From the NCBI GenBank assembly GCA_005883115.1, contig VAZQ01000131.1:3354-12689 (forward strand): DNA of 9,336 nucleotides, read 5' to 3'. Source of the DNA: Alphaproteobacteria bacterium. Its GTDB lineage: Bacteria > Pseudomonadota > Alphaproteobacteria > Rhizobiales > Xanthobacteraceae. The notes beneath the pieces are model-generated. The model saw only the letters and a program-made list of their open reading frames with translations. It was not told where the DNA came from and did no database searches. Made by a program: the position numbers and the translations under genes. Below, piece after piece: positions 6,375 through 9,336 of the stretch; within the stretch, counting starts at the first letter, position 1, and every line of letters starts with the position of its first letter.

Positions 6375-6884
6375 ATGGATGCCGCCGCGTTGCGCGCCAT
6401 GCAGGCGCCGCTCAAGGAGCGCTACAAGGGCGACCCGAAAACCGCTTTCATCACCTTGAAGGCGAAGGGCACGCTCGATGACGCGCATATCGCCTGCAAA
6501 GTAGAGACCGGGCGCGCGCTCGCGGTCGCAGGCCTGCATCCCGCGACCGGCGGTTCTGGGCTCGAGCTTTGTTCCGGCGACATGCTGCTCGAGGCGCTGG
6601 TCGCCTGTGCGGGCGTCACCCTCAAGGCGGTCGCGACCGCGCTGGAGATTGCGCTCAAGTCCGCCACGGTCGCGGCCGAGGGCGATCTCGACTTCCGCGG
6701 TACGCTCGGAGTGGCCAAGGAGGCGCCGGTCGGATTTGCCGCGATTCGCCTGCGCTTCGAGGTCGACACCGACGCGCCGCAAGATAAGCTCGAACAGTTG
6801 CTCAAGCTTACCGAGCGCTATTGCGTCGTCTATCAGACGCTCAGGAGCGGTCCGCCCATCGAGGTCAAGCTCGCTCGCGCGTAA
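6375..6884 (+). CDS. OsmC/Ohr-family protein, thiol-dependent peroxidase-like
   Basis: The product is 169 residues and belongs to the OsmC family, cytoplasmic homodimers that reduce organic peroxides using two reactive cysteines. The first is Cys78 in LEALVACAGVTL (72-83), at the start of the long central helix; the second is Cys150 in TERYCVVYQTL (147-157). Both fit the positions of the catalytic pair, so an active enzyme is plausible. GLHPATGGSGLELCSGDMLL (53-72) is the usual lead-in to the first cysteine. Further cysteines are Cys41 and Cys66. The ATG at 6375 has GGAGAG (6364-6369) at 5 nt; an in-frame upstream ATG at 6300 would overlap the ATPase gene and is less likely. The gene lies 65 bp after the ATPase and 19 bp before the membrane protein. 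Whether it acts on peroxides in general or on something brought in by the importer cannot be told. Not every OsmC relative has peroxidase activity. Confidence 0.88.
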   Translation: MDAAALRAMQAPLKERYKGDPKTAFITLKAKGTLDDAHIACKVETGRALAVAGLHPATGGSGLELCSGDMLLEALVACAGVTLKAVATALEIALKSATVAAEGDLDFRGTLGVAKEAPVGFAAIRLRFEVDTDAPQDKLEQLLKLTERYCVVYQTLRSGPPIEVKLARA

Positions 6885-6903
6885 TTCGGCGCTGGTTCGC
6901 GCG

Positions 6904-7698
6904 ATGCTGGCCGATCCGTTCTTTTGGTACGCCCTCGCGCTGAAGGCGGCCATGACGGCGACCATCGTCATTGTCGCCTCGGTTGCCGCCGAGCGCAGCG
7001 GGCCGTTCCTCGCCGCGCTCATCGCCTCGCTGCCGACCGCCGCTGGTGCCGCCTATATCATCCTAGCGCTGGAACATCCGCCCGCTTTCATCGCCGCCGG
7101 CGCCGTGGGCAGCATGGCCGCGAATGCTGCCGTGGCGATCTTTGCGCTCACCTATGCCGCGCTCGCGCAGCGCCACGGCATCGTGCTCAGCATAGGGGCC
7201 GCAACATTGGTGTGGTTCCTCGCCGCTATGCTGCTGCAATCGCTCCAGTGGACGCCGGCGAGCGCGCTCGCCCTCAATGCCATCGTGTTCGCTTGCACGA
7301 TCCCGCTGTCGGCGCGCTATCGCGCCGTGGTGGCGAGCCAGAGCATCAAGCGCAGGGGCTACGATCTTCCGCTACGGGCAGCGGCAGTGGCAGTGGTCGT
7401 CGCCGTTGTGACAACCGCGAGCCATTGGATCGGCTCATTTGCCTCCGGCGTGTTCGCAATCTTCCCGATTGTGATGGGGAGTTTGGTGGTCGTCATCCAT
7501 CCGCGCGTCGGCGGCAAGGCGGCGGCCGCCGTGTTCGCGCATGCCCAGCCGGCGCTCGTCGGCCTTTGTCTAGGCTTTCTCGGGGTGCACTATCTCGCTG
7601 AAGTCGTCGGCGTGTGGTGGTCCTTCGCCGCCGGGCTTGCCATCACCATCGCCTGGAGCACCGCGCTTTGGCTGTTACGCCGCCTGCGGCCGGGCTAG
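6904..7698 (+). CDS. Unrecognised polytopic membrane protein with an internal duplication
   Basis: I do not recognise the family. The 264-residue product is almost wholly hydrophobic, with roughly eight to ten membrane segments separated by short loops. The only long polar stretches are around residues 134-154 (SARYRAVVASQSIKRRGYD), the middle of the protein, and the basic C-terminus LLRRLRPG. The two halves resemble each other: residues 11-48 align without gaps to 155-192, with 13 of 38 identical, including G33/G177, F35/F179, P44/P188 and G48/G192, and K14/R158 similar. This points to a two-fold repeat fold such as many small transporters have. The ATG at 6904 follows the osmC-like stop by 19 nt; no good ribosome site is visible, so coupling to the upstream gene is likely. 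The frame is open further upstream, but inside the osmC-like gene. The gene ends 10 bp from the convergent TctC-type gene. A role as exporter or permease is possible but unproven. Confidence 0.8.
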   Translation: MLADPFFWYALALKAAMTATIVIVASVAAERSGPFLAALIASLPTAAGAAYIILALEHPPAFIAAGAVGSMAANAAVAIFALTYAALAQRHGIVLSIGAATLVWFLAAMLLQSLQWTPASALALNAIVFACTIPLSARYRAVVASQSIKRRGYDLPLRAAAVAVVVAVVTTASHWIGSFASGVFAIFPIVMGSLVVVIHPRVGGKAAAAVFAHAQPALVGLCLGFLGVHYLAEVVGVWWSFAAGLAITIAWSTALWLLRRLRPG

Positions 7699-7708
7699 CG
7701 CAGGACGC

Positions 7709-8686
7709 CTACTTCTCGATCGAAAGCTTTTGCGCGCGGATAAGCTCGGCCCATTTGCGCCTTTGCGCGCCGATATAATCGGCGAAAGCTTCCGGCGTGC
7801 TCGCCATCGGCTCGAACATTTGCGGCGCTAGGAATTTTTCGCGGAACTGCGGATCGGCCAAGATGGTTGCCACCTCCACATTGATCTTTTCCACAATCTC
7901 GCGCGGCGTCCCAGCGGGCGCGAACAGGCCGAACCAGGTTGAGGCCTCGTATCCCGGCAATCCCGATTCGGCGACCGTCGGAATCTCCGCGGCCGCAGGC
8001 AGACGCTTGCTGCTGCCGATGCCGAAAATCTTGACCTGACCCGCGCGCGACGGCGGCAGCGCCAAGCTGACGCTGACCGACATCAGATTGACATGTCCGG
8101 CCATCACGTCGGTGAGCGCCGGCGCCGCGCCGCGGTAGTGAACGGGCTGAAGCTTCACGCCGGCCATGCTCTCGAACAACACCATATTCATGTGCGGCGC
8201 CGATCCGATCCCAGCGGTGCCATAGGTGAGCTCGCCCGGCTTTTTCTTCGTGAGCGCGATCAGCTCGCGCACGTTGGTGGCAGGCAGCGAGGGATGGCCG
8301 ATAAGCGCCTGGTTGATGCGCACGATGCCGGTGATCGGCAGAAAGTCCTGCTCCTCGTCATAGGGGAGCTTGCCCTTGCCGTAGAGCGTCGGATTGATGG
8401 TGAAGGTGCCGGCCTCCGCCACCAGCAGCGAGTACCCGTCGGGCGTGGCTTTCGCTACCGACTGGGCGCCGACGACATGGGCGGCTCCCCCTTTATTTTC
8501 GATCACGACCTGCTGGCCCCAAGCTTCGGCAAGCCGTTGGCCGAGCGCGCGCGCCACCACGTCGGTCACGCCACCGGCTGCCGCCGTCACCGTGAGCGTG
8601 ATGGTGCGTGCGGGATAGGATTGCGCCTGCGCCGAGGCCGCGCCCGCGAGGCTGGTGAGCAGAACCACAGCAGCAAGCTTGTGCAT
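7709..8686 (-). CDS. Bug/TctC-family periplasmic binding protein (tripartite tricarboxylate type)
   Basis: The 325-residue product is a periplasmic solute-binding protein of the Bug family, which binds carboxylates and similar small molecules, in some cases for TctAB transporters. It has a signal peptide, MHKLAAVVLLTSLAGAASA, cut near residue 19. Family motifs run in order: YPARTITLTVTAAAGGVTD (24-42) with VVAR following, VIENKGGAAHVVGA (61-74), TPDGYSLLVA (81-90), YGTAGIGSAPHMN (155-167), VHYRGAAPALTDVMAGHV (182-199), AEIPTVAESGLPGYE (233-247) and WFGLFAPAGTPREIV (251-265). No tctA or tctB membrane gene is near, so it is an orphan, as is common in this family. It starts 2 nt after the mutS stop, and its ribosome site AAGGAAAG (8693-8700) lies inside the last codons of mutS, so translation is probably coupled to mutS. 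The ligand cannot be predicted from sequence. Confidence 0.93.
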   Translation of the reverse strand: MHKLAAVVLLTSLAGAASAQAQSYPARTITLTVTAAAGGVTDVVARALGQRLAEAWGQQVVIENKGGAAHVVGAQSVAKATPDGYSLLVAEAGTFTINPTLYGKGKLPYDEEQDFLPITGIVRINQALIGHPSLPATNVRELIALTKKKPGELTYGTAGIGSAPHMNMVLFESMAGVKLQPVHYRGAAPALTDVMAGHVNLMSVSVSLALPPSRAGQVKIFGIGSSKRLPAAAEIPTVAESGLPGYEASTWFGLFAPAGTPREIVEKINVEVATILADPQFREKFLAPQMFEPMASTPEAFADYIGAQRRKWAELIRAQKLSIEK

Positions 8687-8688
8687 GC

Positions 8689-9336
8689 CTAGCTTTCCTT
8701 CGCTGCCTTGGCCTTGAGCGCGTAGAGAGCCTCAAGCGCATCGCGTGGTGACATCTCGTCGGGATGCAGCGCCGCAAGGGCGGCGATCACGCCTTCCACG
8801 GCGCCGGCGCGTGGCGGCGGCGGGCGAGGTGTTGCGGAAAAAAGCGGCAGCTCGTCGAAGCCGCGCGGGGAGGCGCGCTCCTCGGCTTCGAGCTTGGCGA
8901 GGACGAGTTTCGCGCGCTCGATGACGGCCGCCGGCAGCCCGGCGAGCTTCGCCACCTGGATCCCGTAGCTGCGATCGGCTGCCCCCGGCACCACCTCGTG
9001 CAGGAACACGACCTCGCCCTCCCATTCCTTTACCCGCACCGTGGCATTGAACAGGCGCGGCAGGCGTGCCGCGAGCGCGGTGAGCTCGTGGAAGTGGGTG
9101 GCGAACAATGCGCGGCAGCGATTGCTCTCGTGCAGATGCTCGATCGTGGCCCAGGCGATGGAAAGCCCGTCGAATGTTGCTGTGCCGCGGCCGATCTCAT
9201 CGAGGATGACGAGCGCTCGCTCGCTCGCCTGATTGAGGATCGCCGCGGTCTCCACCATCTCGACCATGAAGGTCGAGCGCCCGCGCGCGATGTCGTCGGC
9301 CGCGCCCACGCGCGAGAACAGCCGATCAATTGCGCC
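8689..9336 (-). CDS. mutS: MutS, DNA mismatch repair ATPase, C-terminal part (cut by window edge)
   Basis: This is the last 215 residues of MutS, which recognises mismatches and uses ATP to recruit MutL. Numbered from the window edge, it begins GAIDRLFSRVGAADDIARGR, inside the ATPase domain just after the Walker A region, which is off the window. It contains the signature STFMVEM (21-27), Walker B LVILDEIGRGT (42-52), the switch motif ATHFHE (79-84) and the helix-turn-helix dimer region DRSYGIQVAKLAGLP (121-135). A Pro-rich linker (167-176) precedes a helical tail ending LYALKAKAAKES. DELPLF (161-166) resembles a beta-clamp binding motif. The frame is open to the window end, and the internal GTG at 9309 is not a true start. 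The gene is read leftward into the TctC-type gene, with a 2-nt gap, and its TAG stop is at 8689-8691. Confidence 0.97.
   Translation of the reverse strand, partial: GAIDRLFSRVGAADDIARGRSTFMVEMVETAAILNQASERALVILDEIGRGTATFDGLSIAWATIEHLHESNRCRALFATHFHELTALAARLPRLFNATVRVKEWEGEVVFLHEVVPGAADRSYGIQVAKLAGLPAAVIERAKLVLAKLEAEERASPRGFDELPLFSATPRPPPPRAGAVEGVIAALAALHPDEMSPRDALEALYALKAKAAKES

Noticed and set aside
6018..7022. 334-codon minus-strand frame across the ATPase, osmC-like and membrane genes
   Set aside because: It is antisense to three well-supported genes, has no domain and is typical of chance open frames at this base composition.
7699..7708. Bidirectional terminator between the convergent membrane-protein and TctC-type genes
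   Set aside because: The gap is only 10 bp and holds no stem or T-run; termination must occur inside the opposing genes or by Rho.
3620..8686. Mobile element or genomic island carrying the transport cassette
   Set aside because: I found no transposase, integrase, tRNA site, terminal inverted repeat or target duplication, and base use looks like the flanks by eye.

Overview
The window is GC-rich and densely coded, and looks like a chromosomal segment of an alphaproteobacterium, probably of the order Hyphomicrobiales (Rhizobiales). This rests on recalled family resemblance, not a database search. GlnD has the long two-ACT form and reads like Bradyrhizobium/Xanthobacteraceae homologues almost throughout. 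The PBP1A N-terminus has the usual rhizobial shape, and a Bug/TctC-type periplasmic binding protein is present, a family greatly expanded in these soil lineages.

Layout, left to right: (1) 1-337, minus strand, 5' end of a penicillin-binding protein 1A gene cut by the window edge. (2) 458-3328, minus strand, glnD, complete, the PII uridylyltransferase/uridylyl-removing enzyme. (3) 3329-3619, a divergent regulatory region with an AT-rich core, a weak candidate promoter, a perfect 10-bp palindrome and a GC-rich leader with competing inverted repeats. (4) 3620-7698, plus strand, five genes in one direction: periplasmic binding protein, permease and ATPase of an SsuABC/TauABC/NrtABC-type importer, then an OsmC-family protein and an unrecognised polytopic membrane protein with an internal duplication. 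(5) 7709-8686, minus strand, a TctC/Bug-type periplasmic binding protein, convergent with the previous gene. (6) 8689-9336, minus strand, the C-terminal part of mutS, whose stop lies 2 nt before the start of the TctC-type gene.

How it fits together: PBP1A, GlnD and MutS are housekeeping genes on one strand. As I recall, mutS and glnD are close neighbours in many Hyphomicrobiales; here a transport cassette lies between them, with an importer running against the flanking genes and an orphan binding protein coupled to mutS. The importer family takes up sulfonates, taurine, nitrate and related small oxyanions or organic compounds. No desulfonating monooxygenase, nitrate reductase or regulator is present, so the substrate cannot be read from the sequence. 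The OsmC protein keeps both thiol-peroxidase cysteines, which suggests but does not prove a link to sulfur or peroxide chemistry.

I see no tRNA, rRNA, CRISPR array, insertion sequence or phage gene. No clear new multi-gene system stands out. The most useful leads are the possible switch-like leader of the importer operon, the duplicated membrane protein, and the insertion between mutS and glnD.
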